Assembly (NCBI GenBank): GCA_030295235.1 | Contig: AP026127.1 | Span: 932,501-996,500, forward strand | Source: Fistulifera solaris | Taxonomy: Eukaryota > Bacillariophyta > Bacillariophyceae > Naviculales > Stauroneidaceae | Reading direction: 5' to 3' | Length of the DNA stretch: 64,000 nucleotides | Shown: positions 1-11,700 of the stretch, piece after piece | Layout of the letters: every line of letters starts with the position of its first letter | How positions within the stretch are numbered: the stretch's first letter is position 1 | The notes under the pieces: generated by a model | Databases searched by the model: none | What the model was told of the DNA's origin: nothing | The model's input: the letters and a program-made list of their open reading frames with translations, nothing else | Program-made: the position numbers and the translations under genes

Positions 1-17
1 ATGCGTCTACAGCAGCT

Positions 18-1058
18 ATGCTTCGTCTCGAAGGACTCATGGACCCAGACGCTGTCAACAACAAGAGGAACAGGGATATTTCGCGAGAAGAAGAAGCCTT
101 TTCCGGAATGAATTTGTCGGAGGATAGTCAAACTGAGAGTTGCGTTGATTCTTCTGAAGCATCTCTTCCGCAACGGAAAAAGATGAAACGGAGCGCCATT
201 TGGCGTCACGTAGAATCGACGACGACAGTGCCATCTCCGACGAATGTGCAATTCATTGATGCCGTACTGGAAGATGACGAAATCGCTACTTCCAAGCGAC
301 GAAGGACGAGTCAAAAGCTTACTTTGATCGACACGAGCACTATCAGTAGTTTCGCCCCCGTTGAAACAACTAAGAAATCATCATATAAAGTACTCAATCC
401 ACTGGAACGTATGGTTGATGATTCGTTGAAAGAGGTAATTGCTGGCTCGAAGTCGGCATATGTACACTGGAACTGGTGTCGGAATGATAGCAACTTCCTG
501 AACGATCGCGCGAAGTACATACAGTGGTGTGGACAAGGGAATTTATTGCATGCATGTGCACTTTGGAATAACACGGAGACTGCTAGTGAATTGCTGATGT
601 GGGCTGCTGCGCAAGGTTCGGTAGAAATGTTAACCCAAGCTGTTGACGCGGAAGGGAACATCCCGTACAGAACAGCTCAACTGGTAGGACACGACGCCGT
701 TGCCGACGTGATCGCATCATTTGGTGGGGACGACGATTATGTGTACGATGTTTACTGTTTAGACGAAAGCCCTCCCGATGATGACGACAGCAATCTCTCA
801 TCATTAGCAGAAAATCCTGAGCAAGTAAAACTCTGTCATTTGGAAAACGGGGTTGGGTACTGGGACGAAAAAGGTGAATTAGTTGTAGAAATTCCAGCGC
901 CCGAAACTGGTTTTCGTCCCATTGACCAAGACGATGGAGACGAAGACTCGAACAGTGAAAACTGGGATGGGAACGACTATCCTGATGACGAAGAGTCGGA
1001 GGATAGCGACGAAGAAGACGATGGTACCTTTCGCAATGCAGCAGCAGATTGGTCTTGA
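18..1058 (+). CDS. Iwr1/SLC7A6OS-like protein with ankyrin-like insert
   Basis: Iwr1-family proteins escort assembled RNA polymerase II into the nucleus. About residues 55-88 hold a KRSAIWRHVE...FIDAVLED stretch like the family's N-terminal half. The family signature DDYVYDVYCLD lies near residue 240, and the acidic C-terminal tail contains EDSNSENWDGNDYPDDEES, close to the Iwr1 pattern DSN-EN-RNDYP-E. Between these parts, around residues 160-235, is a segment resembling one or two ankyrin repeats (LLHACALWNN; EGNIPYRTAQLVGHDAVADVI), which I do not know from Iwr1 proteins. The frame is open to the left window edge with no stop before the first in-frame ATG, and family members usually start with a basic segment missing here, so the true start is probably upstream. 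Assignment rests on short motifs; the ankyrin reading is less certain. Confidence 0.62.
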   Translation: MLRLEGLMDPDAVNNKRNRDISREEEAFSGMNLSEDSQTESCVDSSEASLPQRKKMKRSAIWRHVESTTTVPSPTNVQFIDAVLEDDEIATSKRRRTSQKLTLIDTSTISSFAPVETTKKSSYKVLNPLERMVDDSLKEVIAGSKSAYVHWNWCRNDSNFLNDRAKYIQWCGQGNLLHACALWNNTETASELLMWAAAQGSVEMLTQAVDAEGNIPYRTAQLVGHDAVADVIASFGGDDDYVYDVYCLDESPPDDDDSNLSSLAENPEQVKLCHLENGVGYWDEKGELVVEIPAPETGFRPIDQDDGDEDSNSENWDGNDYPDDEESEDSDEEDDGTFRNAAADWS

Positions 1059-1142
1059 AGTACAGTGGGTGTGAAGGCAAGTTGCATTTGTGTATCTGCC
1101 GGTTAACCTGGTAGCGTGGTTTTACATTAGCAATGCCTTTCT

Positions 1143-2594
1143 TTACCAATTCTCCATGACTGCAACACAGTCGCCAACCGTCGCGGCCCCTCCTGTTAAT
1201 CGTTGCGCCATTTCTGTGACTTGTGGACGATTAGTACGTAGCAATAGATCGGCTTCGGCGTAGGCCCATTGAAGTAAATCCTCTCGTTCTTTTGGATTGT
1301 TTCTCCACCAGAGATCGGGACTGTTGGCTAGTTCTGGTAATTCTTCCAAACGATCCAAAAAACCAGCTGCCTCCCGGGGATCTGACATGATTAACTGAGG
1401 GTAGAAAGCACTTTCCATTGCCACTGGCGCCATGAGCCATACCAACATACGTAAAATTCCCGAACTGGTGAGGAGTGAGTCGACCGGACTGTCTTCTTGA
1501 ATGGATTCAACGACGAGCACGGAACTTTCGTATGCGTTTGGTCGAAACGCAAAGCAGGGTAGTCCGAGAACATAAGCAGCGTATAAAGCGGCCGCTTCGC
1601 ATCTCGATTCACGTTCGGCGTCTACGGTCAGCAGCCGTGTCAAGCCCCGTACAACGTTTCCCGTCCACTTTCCTGAACCCAGTCCCAAGGGAAGCGTGTC
1701 TTTCGCAGGCAATTTCCAATCATCCTTATCCATTTCTTTGGCAGCCCACTGCGTTGCTTGGGTGAGAATATCATAGAAATTATCAACAACACCAACCGAA
1801 ATCGCTCCCCACAATAAAACATTCGTTAGTGGCGTAATATCGCTCATACCCAACACGTTCGTGGTAGTGCAAACCGCAAGAAACGTCCCAAATGACAACG
1901 CTGCCGTTGTTTCTTCAACACGATTATCGGATGGTACGGCATCGACACTTTGCAATCGTTCTCGCCGAGTTTTGACAGTGCCGTCGGGGCATTTTACCGT
2001 CGTCGTAGGCGTGGCGGGAAGTAGCAATAGATCCGCCTGTTGTGCACCGTACTGAGCAATCCCTTGGCGATTACGTCGACACAACGAGAGCACTGCCGCC
2101 ATAGTGGGAGCGTCTTGTGTTTTGACCGTAGACTATAACATCGAATGGGAAAGAGGTGTTGAATGTGAGCGTCCATTCAGCGTCTTCATTTTTTAACAAC
2201 AAAACTTACATCAACAAGCGCCATTAAAGATCGAGGGCTAGCTGGAATATTTTTCTCGTTCATTTCTTGCACCAACTGCATCGGATCCTGCAAAGCTTGT
2301 TTATCGAGATTGTTGCTTTTGTTGTCATCGAGTAATTTAGCGCACAGCCCTGTCAAGACAGCATCGTATTGATCCGGTAAAGAGAGCGCAGCGAAGGCCG
2401 AAAAACAGTTGCGTCTTTTCTTCGGTGATAGCTAACGAATTGCTGGTAGAGGAATCATCGCCATTCACCGACAATCTTGTGCTCGTCACAAAAGATGTTG
2501 TTTGCGTCAATCGAGGCGAAAAGGCGTAACAGTTCTGGTTTAACAATAATAAGAGCGTCACGCAGCAGTTTCGAAAGAGAATGGACAATGTCAT
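1143..2594 (-). CDS. Plastid-targeted protein of unknown function, three exons
   Basis: Reconstructed as exons 2594-2490, 2431-2210 and 2132-1143, joined by GT-AG introns of 58 and 77 nt; all junctions keep frame and give about 438 aa. The N-terminus has a hydrophobic signal peptide (VTLLLLLNQ) followed by NCYAFSPRL, matching the diatom bipartite plastid presequence in which a Phe follows the signal-peptidase site. The second exon reads LPDQYDAVLTGLCAKLLDD. The last exon has a hydrophobic stretch (NVLLWGAISVGVV) and an acidic, tryptophan-containing C-terminus. I do not recognise the family. The first intron is inferred from frame change plus splice signals and is less certain than the second (gtaagt...ttatag). 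Confidence 0.6.
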
Positions 2595-2935
2595 CGCGAT
2601 AGAATCATGAATCGTTTACAAGTGAGGATTCAATGAGTAATGATGAAAAGCAAGGGAAAAGAATGACGGTCTATTTGCGTGCAAGTTGAACGTTGTGATT
2701 TGTGATGTTTTTTTGCGAGCATCGCAGATAGATCACAAATTAGATGTCACAGTGGCTACGAATGTCTGTCATCCGTACGTATGCAGCACGCAGCCTCCTC
2801 TTTTCGCATCATCGCGAATCGCGATACCTGGTAAGGTTACCAGGCACAGCACGAAGCCAATATATTTTGTTCGACTGTAATTGTTGTTACGGCTGTACTT
2901 CTTCGCGTTTGTTTTACTTTTATTTACTAGACACA

Positions 2936-3331
2936 ATGGGTGGTGGCGGATGGTACTATGTTCCGAAGGTAAGGAGAGGGCGTTGTGCGTAAAGAAGAAA
3001 CGCAGAAGTTAAAGTTGTCGCTTTTTTGCTTGTTAGTACGATAGTACGATTATCCTTCTTCTGACGTGACTCTCGTCTTCACAATATCTTCCATTTGCGA
3101 TTTCATATTATTCATCATTAGGTTTGGTCCCCTGCTGGAGGATGGTGGAACAATCCGGCGAACTGGAAACGAAATACAGGCATCGCCGGTGCCGTAGTAG
3201 GCATTTTGGCAGTGGGTCTCTTTCAATTATCGAGCAGTCGTGAACGGCGTCCCATTCCACCGCCGTGGCATATTCCCAGTCAGTATTGGTGTAGACATGC
3301 TGTAGAAGACGATCCGCGCTTGGCGAAATAA
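2936..3331 (+). CDS. Small single-span membrane protein, possibly mitochondrial complex I accessory subunit
   Basis: Two exons (2936-2968 and 3122-3331) joined across a 153-nt GT-AG intron give an 80-aa protein starting MGGGGWYYVPKVWSPAGGWW. It has one membrane segment (GIAGAVVGILAVGLFQL) followed by a basic and proline-rich tail ending in DDPRLAK. The short Gly/Trp-rich head, single span and tail with conserved W/P residues resemble small accessory subunits of mitochondrial NADH dehydrogenase, but I cannot name the subunit. The frame is open upstream of this ATG to 2744 with arginine-rich residues that could form a transit peptide; the shorter start is preferred because the family type begins with MGG. 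Confidence 0.55.
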
Positions 3332-3620
3332 GAATAGAAACATATGGCTTCGGCGATGCTTCTTTTTTAAAAAAGTCAATTACAACTTTTTATGCTGATA
3401 AATAAGCCAGATCTTTGGTGTTGACATTAACTCATTAGTGTCTTATAATAGGAGCTAGGCGAGAGCATAATACTGGAGTGAATAGTTAGAAGGATTCTGC
3501 AAATAATACAAAGCCATACATCTTTTATTATAATTGTTGCTGAATGTGCCCTAGCCACCTTGACGATAATCCCCCTTTTCCTCCGTCGTCTTTCCTTCCC
3601 TTACTCGATCAAACGTCGCT

Positions 3621-4043
3621 TCACCAGACCTTCCACCATGGCTTTTTCCGAGGCGCACTATTGTCATCTTCATCTTCATATCTATCAGGATCGTAATCAC
3701 CGGCTTTAAACTTCTTCAGCATATCTTGCGATTCTTGTGTTTGCTTCTCTTCCTTTTCGTGTCTTTCTTGTGCAACCATTGCTTCTTGTCGTAAAGACGC
3801 GATCGGGTCGTCGCCGGCAGCGGCTTGTCCGACGGCACGCATACTGTAATAGGCTACACCCCCACAGAAACTTAAAAGAACCACAGCTAAGCCGGCGTTT
3901 CTTACATGTGTACCAGTCGAGACCAAAGCAGTATCTGGTTCGATTGGTGAGGGAGCCGCGCTGCTGCCCTTGAACCGCCGGGCCGTCAAATGTCGTACGA
4001 CGGTTCGCGTCAACGGCGTCAAACGAGCTGCGGAAATTGACAT
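3621..4043 (-). CDS. COA3-like mitochondrial single-span protein
   Basis: The reading frame is open from 4259, but the ATG at 4043 starts a convincing 140-aa protein with an Arg/Ser/Thr-rich, acid-poor N-terminus (MSISAARLTPLTRTVVRHL) of mitochondrial transit type. Around residues 45-70 lies HVRNAGLAVVLLSFCGG followed by VAYYSMRAVGQ, one transmembrane helix with the R-N...G...Y-YS...V-Q spacing seen in COA3/CCDC56, a cytochrome c oxidase assembly factor. A charged coiled-coil-like segment and a C-terminal PRKKPWWKVW follow. The 72 residues upstream of this ATG are hydrophobic and look like untranslated leader. The COA3 assignment is tentative; a generic inner-membrane protein is the alternative. 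Confidence 0.5.
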   Translation of the reverse strand: MSISAARLTPLTRTVVRHLTARRFKGSSAAPSPIEPDTALVSTGTHVRNAGLAVVLLSFCGGVAYYSMRAVGQAAAGDDPIASLRQEAMVAQERHEKEEKQTQESQDMLKKFKAGDYDPDRYEDEDDNSAPRKKPWWKVW

Positions 4044-6248
4044 AGTTTTCTTAAAGAGTGGTACCTGCTTTCGCTGCGAATACAATTGGCCAAAATAATG
4101 AAACGAAAGTGGAATAATAAGGTTCAATAACCACAGCTGATTGCTTAGTTGTTCTGAGTTCTGACCAAGCATTCGAAAGACGAAAAGTGATGCAAAAACA
4201 TGCAAAAATATTGCGATAAAACGTACGACTTGCAGACAGGGGACAAAGCAAAATGCCAAGACGATTTCCCCCTCATTGGGAAACGGGTTCCGGGCTTGCC
4301 CTCCACTAGCACTAGGGCTCTCAAGTCCTAGAACTCACTCGGCAAAATGCCAAATTGGAATCGGAATATTTGTGACAAAAGAGAAAAAACAGTGGAAAAT
4401 TCAGTCGAATGAGAAAATTCATTCGGACTTTAGGAAATTAGGAATAAATATTTAGGATTGTGTTAGTGTTCAAACGTCACAACTCATTCACAATGTCGTC
4501 ATGATGTCATGATTTAGTTCAGTCCCGTTATTCGTTTTTCTACGATAGCCGGTTTTTAACAATCTTCTTGCGAGTAGTCTCTATTCAGGGAGACACGGGA
4601 ACGCACCTCTGCTTGGTACATTTTTCTACGGAAGCCTACGTGAATGTACACTTTTTCCCTAACCTTCCAGGAAAAGTGCTCAATCGAAAGGGAAATAGGC
4701 GGGTACCAGGTAGCAGGTAGAGGTCGTAGATTTTGCTTTCTTTCTCTCTTCGTAGACTAGATATGATGATTTGACATGAAAGCAAAAAAAACGTTAATTT
4801 TGGGAATGAGAAGAACCACTTGCCTCCCAGAAAAGCTAAATTAGCCTTGCCACTTTCGTCATCTTTGGCGTTGACGTCAATCTAGCTGAGGTTTCGTTAG
4901 AAGGAGCAGCCGCAATCAGACTCAAATGTAGAGGATAACCAAGTATGATTGAAAAGACTCACTCTCAACAACAACAATTTGCAATGAAATACTCCGTATC
5001 AAATTATAACTCTAATGTGTTCTCTAATTCACTCTTGGGTAAAAACTACTCCGTACCCTTCGTTGTCGAGAGAGACCTCTACTAGAGAGACTGAGAGCTG
5101 AGACAAGAGTCTCAAGCCTCAAGCATACATGCAAAATACAAGTCACCAATCTACAAGTCTTTAAAGGTCTCTCTCTAGAGCATCTTCGGTCTCCGACGTC
5201 TCCGATCTTCGTTCCGCCTTTGGTCTCACTTCTCACTTCTCACTGGTTGTTTGTTGCTGTGTTGCTGTCATGGTAACTTTAACATTTATTGGAATTCAGC
5301 TACTGTGACTGACATGTGATACGGATATACTTTACGTCTAAGGTTAAACTTCTAAGTCTAAGTCTCAATTGTTAGAACACGGTCTACGATCTACGAACTA
5401 GGACGAAGGACGAAGACCTTGGGGCTGGGGGCGCTGGGGCTGATTGCTGATTGGGAGTTGTGAGTTGTGAGACGAGAGACGAGTCAGCGAGTCAGTGAGA
5501 GCTGAGAGTAAAGACAGCTGTATGCACTTGTATGACGTGAAGTGTAAAGACAGTTGGGAGGAACAAAGATGGCATGCGACGCCGCAAGATTGCGAGTGAG
5601 AGTTAAGCGTTGAGAGTTGCGAGATTTAGTGCTTAGTGTAGGTGGGAGGTGGGAGCGGGAGGCGGGAGCTTAAAGTAAAACGTAAAACGGCCTGGCTAAG
5701 GTGAAGTCTTTTTTTAAAAAAAAATCTCAAATGGAGAGCGTAGACAGAGGTGAAGAGGAGAAAGAGAAAGAGTGAATGGGATTGTGATTGTGAGTTGTGA
5801 GGAATGTAGCGAACAGCGAATAGAAATTTTAGAATACAGTATTACAGTATTACAATGGAGAATAGAGCTAGCTCAATAAGACTGAATACGGCAATGGGAA
5901 TCGGGACTACAGAGCTACTGCTACTGTGCTTCCACTTAACTGTGAGCATTATGAAAAGACAAGGAATAATCGATGAATGGCAGAAACGCACGTACGGAGC
6001 AAGGTCCCCCGTCTACAAAATATCATCTAGTTCATTGAGATAATGTACTACAATCTTCATATTATAAACAATGGCCTTTCGTTGTGTGTTCGCAATTATT
6101 GGACAAGAACAAAGTTTTATTGGGTCTTCGATCTTGCAAACACCGCATCTTTTTTTGGATAGACGAGGCTCCAAGTCTCTTCATAAAAGATCGATGATCC
6201 GTTTTCTAATTTATACTCCGTAATAACTTTCTCCACCGCAAACACATC
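4044..6248. other. Gene-poor tract with simple-sequence character
   Basis: No supportable gene on either strand. The left part (4044-4260) is probably leader of the gene to its left. From about 5040 to 5830 the sequence is dominated by short degenerate repeats of gaga, gtgag, tctc and gagttg types. The 62-aa and 70-aa open frames within show no protein-like composition. The right end (about 6050-6248) is probably the promoter of the next gene. Confidence 0.5.
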
Positions 6249-7001
6249 ATGCATGCCTCGGATATCTTGAAATTAAATAACCGCGGCGTTGAATTGCTCC
6301 GACTCGGCAAATTGTCCAACGCCGAGCAACTATTTCGCCAATGCCTGTTGGGAAGCTTAACAGAGTTCATTCCTTGCAATCAAACCTTCCATCATCCTTT
6401 CTGCTCGGCGGCGGGTACACAGACTGCCTTCATTCCACTCGAGCAGCAAGTTGGTCATGAAGAAAACTATTTCGGGAGCAATACTATTCCCCACACGCAA
6501 GGACTTTGTTTGGATGAGTCTGTTTTAAAGATCTACGATGACACTGTTGCCACGCAATCGATTATCTCCGCGATATTCATCTACAACCTTGGCGTAGTCG
6601 ATTTGTGCTTCACTTTCAAACAGTTAACTTCTTCGGGTGCACCAAAGCTCACGCCGTCAAGAAGAGAGCAACTACTCTGCCGCGCCCTGTGTTTATTTGA
6701 AAAAGCCATTTTCATTTTGGAGCGAACAGGAATTGCGGGAGTTACTAATGTGGCCATTGCGGATTTCTTTATGGTGGCTCTGTACAATAATGTAGGCTGC
6801 ATTTTAGTTGAAGTCGGGCAGTTTGCTGCAGCCAAGGTGGCGTTCGGGAAGGTTACTCGAATGGCGATCGCTCTTCAACGCTTTCTGTTGGCGGAAGAGG
6901 AAAAGAATCATGAAATAATGGATTGTATGAAAGGCCATCTTGAAAGCTTCACTCTCAACGCGTTGCTGCATCAAGAGCCTAGTTCAGCAGCCGCTGCTTA
7001 G
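6249..7001 (+). CDS. TPR-like protein, function unknown
   Basis: A single 250-aa exon. Residues 7-35 (LNNRGVELLRLGKLSNAEQL) fit a tetratricopeptide repeat, and residues 170-215 contain a second one (ALYNNVGCILVEVGQFAAAK), with a related YNLGVVD-type helix between. The layout (an N-terminal TPR, a variable linker, and C-terminal YN-G and LYNNVG helices) matches a family of short TPR proteins common in diatoms with no known role. They probably act as protein-binding scaffolds. No signal peptide or membrane segment is visible. Confidence 0.6.
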   Translation: MHASDILKLNNRGVELLRLGKLSNAEQLFRQCLLGSLTEFIPCNQTFHHPFCSAAGTQTAFIPLEQQVGHEENYFGSNTIPHTQGLCLDESVLKIYDDTVATQSIISAIFIYNLGVVDLCFTFKQLTSSGAPKLTPSRREQLLCRALCLFEKAIFILERTGIAGVTNVAIADFFMVALYNNVGCILVEVGQFAAAKVAFGKVTRMAIALQRFLLAEEEKNHEIMDCMKGHLESFTLNALLHQEPSSAAAA

Positions 7002-7438
7002 CATTCAGTGTACCCCTATCCATAATCCTGCATCTTAAAAGCTATAGTATCATTTTTGTTTCGTTTACCGTACAAATGTTTCAAATGACAACGCAGATAC
7101 GGGTCGTATATGATGCCAACTGAGAACGAAACTAGGACCGCGCATACTCGGCCATCAGGTCGTCCAGCGCGAACGCAATCCCCCGCAATCGTCAACTTTC
7201 CTCGGTATGATTGATAAGCGGAGAGCCTGGGACAGCAACAAGCTGCAAAGCAGACTGAATTCATGAAATCCTGGTTTCCGTGGTGGGTCCTTAATCATGA
7301 AAAACAGTCGTAGCGTACTCACAAAACCATCCAAGCTTGCTTTTCGAGATCACTTTTTCTTTGATGACCGCTGGGAAGTAGCGTGTGACAGGGCTCTTTC
7401 TCTTCCTTGCCTACTTGTTTCTAGTCCGTGATTTTGTT
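7002..7438. other. Convergent intergenic region
   Basis: Lies between the 3' ends of the TPR-like gene (+) and the GH16 gene (-). No gene or repeat recognised; it probably holds both 3' untranslated regions. Confidence 0.5.
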
Positions 7439-8310
7439 TCATTTGCAAAGATAAGATGTAGGAAACTGATAAGCTCGAACATAGTCGACCGTCATTTCCA
7501 TTGGGAAAACCATTGAAGGATCCACAGTGCCGCCCCAACCACCGACAGCAACATTTAATATGATAAAGAATGGATGATTGAATACCCAAGGATCCGGTGT
7601 AAGAGTCGCGAAATGACGGTCGTCGAGCAAGTAACGCAGCTCAGTGTCCGTCCATTCCAGAGCATAGAGATATGAAAGCCGTCCGTGATGCCGTAAACAT
7701 CCGCATGTTCCGAGTTTCCACCGCTGTATCCCGGTCCGTGCGCAGAACTTCGCGTCGCGTTGCCGCGTGTTTGAGGAAAGCCATAGCCATTGAGATTGTA
7801 GACCCATTCCATGATATCAATCTCTCCGCAACCGGGCCATCCGACGGATTCGAAATTCGCACCCAGCATCCAAAACGCCTGCCACAAGCCCGAAAATTGA
7901 CGCGGAAGTCGAATTCGAGCTTCGATACGTCCGTACTGAAATTCTCGTTTTCCTTTGGTAAGGAGACGCGCCGAAGTATAGGCGTTCGTTTCGTATTGTT
8001 CCTTTCGCACGACGATATGAAGAAGGCCATCTTTAACGAAGCTATTTTCTCGACGATCGGTATGATATTGAAGCTCGTTATTGCCCCATCCCCATCCTCC
8101 TGTATCGTATCCCCAAGACTCCGGATCCGGGGCACCATCGACATCAAATTCATCGCTCCATACTAATTCGGTTGCGTCCTTGTTGAAGCGCGGAAAGTTG
8201 ATCCATTGAGACGAGACGTCGGACGCCGTCGTCAATTCGCTGCGATTGATTGCTTCGATTGCAACACAGCAGCACGATAGATAAAGCCACTGCTTCGCTC
8301 GAATAATCAT
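7439..8310 (-). CDS. Secreted GH16 beta-1,3-glucanase-like hydrolase, frame interrupted
   Basis: Glycoside hydrolase family 16 enzymes cleave beta-glucans; in diatoms the storage and callose-like glucan is chrysolaminarin. From the ATG at 8310 the protein begins with a signal peptide (AKQWLYLSCCCVAIEA). It then shows family landmarks: LVWSDEFDVDGAPD, WGWGNNELQYHTD, FQYGRIEARIRLP, and the catalytic block GEIDIMEW with both Glu and the Asp. The frame changes after GITDGFHI: two bases (a CT dinucleotide repeated as CTCT near 7665) must be skipped to continue with YALEWTDTELRY and the C-terminal GGWGGTVDP...VDYVRAYQ, which again is typical GH16. The break is therefore a 2-nt insertion, either an allele-specific lesion or an assembly error. 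An ATG at 8355 is also in frame but precedes a weaker leader. Confidence 0.8.
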
Positions 8311-8752
8311 AGCCGAGGACACATGAGTTGCACAGCAGAATTCGTTCGAGGTCACTTGGTAAAGGTTATGCTAGAGGATGAATGATAAATGATAAATGAA
8401 GATGGAGCGCAGTGCAACAGATAAAAAAAGATCGTCCACAACTTCGTGAAAAGTCCAAAGTCCAATCTGGTTTCCGTTGTACTGTACTGTACCAGGTAAC
8501 GGTAAAAAAAAACTCTCAGCAGGCTATATCCTCAGAATGTAGAAGACCTTTGCCACGACTGTAATGTATTTCAGTCCTGAGTATCGATCTACGACGAGGA
8601 AAAAATCGCGTGTTATGCGCGTTGCGCTATTTTGGGGCATAGATATGATGCGATGCGAAATAAGAAAAAGAAGACAACGCTGAAACGCTTTGTTCATTAG
8701 ATGCGGCTTCGTTATTAAACTAAAAAAATCAAATAAATTGAAAAATGAAACA
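8311..8752. other. Intergenic region, GH16 promoter and cyclase 3' end
   Basis: Lies between the GH16 start and the cyclase stop, both on the minus strand. AT-rich; no gene seen. It probably contains the GH16 promoter and the cyclase terminator. Confidence 0.45.
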
Positions 8753-11700
8753 CTACAACTTCTCTTTCGAAGCCCCGCGTGTCAAGCGACTGGAAGCGCG
8801 AGCTACGAGATCTTCCTGACTCTTCTCGCTCAAATCACCGTCCTCGTCATTGATCTGCTTCTCAACTTCCGCAAGAAAGCCCTCATCATCCGATAAGGTA
8901 TCGCTGCGGAACATGCGTGAACGTAACGGAACATTGTCGGCATCTTGGATATCATCCAAGCGCACCTGGTGATTGGCGTACTCCGCCGTGTACTTTTCAA
9001 CCAACTTCTCGACAACTTGGTGACCTTGAGCTTCCCATTCGGCGCGGTTTTTCTGAGCGTAGTTCAAGTATTCGTCGCTGGATACACCAAATACACCGCA
9101 TTCCTTCAACTTCTTGGCCAACGGGATGATGTAGAAATCAAAGAAACCGATCTCGCCATTGTACCAGAACTCGGACGGATCTTTTTCAGAACGTCCGTTG
9201 CGCCACGCATCGTACATTTCGTGGAAAAGACGTTCGTTCCACTTGCGGTAGATGTGCCAATGCTGCATGGTATGAGCAATATCGGAAGCTTGAATCAAGT
9301 GCTCGATGACGATCGTTGCCTTGCGATTGTTGTTCTCGCGAGAATCAACCTGATTTTCTTCCGCAAAAGCTTTCTCCCAGCGTGCATTGCGAAGTGCCTT
9401 GAGCTCTTTATCGACGATATCAGTAGCCATGACGGAATTGACGACTAGCTCACGGAAGTGACGCATCTCTTCATCGGTCTCGCAGATCAAGTTTCGGAGG
9501 TCTTTGTAATTCTTGTGCATCAGCAAATCCCACGCAATGTCGACCGAGTTCTGCTCGGCAACAGACTTTCCATCATAAATCTTGGCGACTTCCGCGCCCT
9601 CCTTGACCAGTTGAGCATTGGGAACACCGGAATGGTCCGTGTCGTGGATCAGCGCGGCAAACACACATGCAAACTGGGTCAACGGGTCCGACGTAATGCC
9701 ATAAGTGTGATCGTGAAGAGTAGCCGCATGGTCCTGGTTGTTCGCGTTCTTCGAGTTCACATCAGGAGCGATGATTCGGCTTAGGAGTTTCACCACAGAC
9801 ATGGTTACGTGCGATGCATGTTCAAAGTTGTGGAATGGGTTATCGCGATAGAAAGTTGCAACAAGCATCACATAGTCACGGAGTTGTTTCTGGGCCGCTT
9901 CTCCGAGATCGATACTTTGAGGATCTTCCTGGTACTGGGCTGCCAAAGGGTCATACTCGGGGAGTTCGATGATCTCTTTCACTTCGTCAATGACAGTGCC
10001 GCCAGACTTTATTTCGAGTGTTGCAGGTGTACTACTCGACACGGTTCCTCTCAGCTTCTTGATGGCATTGCGATGCGCAACAATCTGGCGAAGGAGACGA
10101 GCAAGCACGTCCGAGTTCCAATCCACCAAGCGTCGCAGCTTGTCCTCATCCATATCAGTCTTGCTTTTAGCTTTCTCCTCTTTCTTGGCCGCCTTTGCTT
10201 GCTCCAAGTTCTTGGCCTCGAACGGGCTAATGCTCTCTTCAGTTTGACCGTCCGATGCACATGATCCGGTGGGGGCGATGGACGGAGCCTTGACTTCGAG
10301 CCAAAATGTTTGCATATCCCCCTTTACTTTGGTCCTGATGACATCTTCTCTTTTCCTGAGCCAATGACCCTTTCCAGCAGCCTCAAGAAGACTGGCGGTT
10401 TCGGTAGAAAGGTGAATGCGGTTTCTCGAACCAGAACTTTCGATCTTTGAAGCCGTATTGACAGTGTCACCGAACAGCTGGAACCGAGACTTGTCACCGC
10501 GCAACACACCCGCGGTGACAGGTCCACTATGCAAACCGATTCGCATGGAAAGATCACCGGTATCAGGTCCAAGTGTCAACTCGAGTTTCTTGGTCAGATC
10601 ATTCATCCTGTGAAGACAGTCACGAGCAAAGCGAGCCATGACCACAGCATGGTCCTTGCGAGCCTCGGGGAGGCCAGCAACTGCGACGTAACAATCGCCA
10701 ACCGTCTCGACCTTGAAAACACGTCGGCTGCGCGCAATCTCATCGAATGCGTGGTACACAGTCTCAAGGAGTGAGAAAACTTGAGTTGGCTCTCGCACAC
10801 TTGACCATGCAGTGAATCCTGCAATAAAGAAGTTAAAAAAGTGAGTCGATTGTAAAGTATTTTGCGAATATTCTGGTGCAAACTCTGGAAGTGTACGTAC
10901 CAACAATATCTGCAAACTGCGCACGAAGTTATAAATAATTGTTGCAAAATGAGTTGACTGGATCAAAAGTGATGCCTTTGCTTTGAAAATTCAACGACCA
11001 ACGTACCATGACTGTCGCTTCAGGGAAGAGATCTGCAATGGGCTTGCTATCAAACGCGTTTCCGTTTTCGAGAACGTTTTCGTCGTGAACAAAGTCCTTG
11101 AGCTGGGCCTTTGCGCCAAAACCAAAGCTTTTCTTGTTCATTTGAGTTTGAATTTGCTCATCGGCATCTTTTAAAATTCGGTCACGGACGTTTGAAGGGA
11201 AGAGAGCCGTAACAATCTTGTTGGTTCGGCGGGCTGCCTCCACTACCTTTCTTTGTCGAAGAAGAACAAGATAATCGTAAAGAAGAAAGACAAGGGCTGT
11301 GAACACGAAGACGGAAACAACAACGATTGTGTACACAACAGGCTTGTTTGAATGGTATTCGTCTTCGAAAGTTGAAGTAGGGTAGACATGAATGGTGTAG
11401 TCGCAACTCTCTTCGGTATGCGCGAATCTGGAGTGGTCGCCGAATTCAACCGCAAGTCCCATGTAGTCATAGGCTTTGTCATGGAAATCACCGCTTCCAA
11501 CGAAGTAAGCGTCTGGGCCGTTGATCGTGTAGGTGAACTGCTGGCCACATGTGTTGTCCATCACAACATCAATACCATTTACTCCCTCTGGGATCATATC
11601 CAGAAATAGCTCATCAAATGGCAAGACCATGATCAACGAAGCAACGATGTCATGGGATGTATGGCTTTGACCGTCTTTTGTGAACGATCTGAACACTGGG

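Noticed and set aside
4044-4259. N-terminal extension of the COA3-like protein
   Set aside because: In frame but hydrophobic and unlike a leader; the ATG at 4043 gives a typical mitochondrial presequence.
5024-5236. Minus-strand 70-aa frame in the simple-sequence tract
   Set aside because: Lies in degenerate repeats; composition reflects the repeats.
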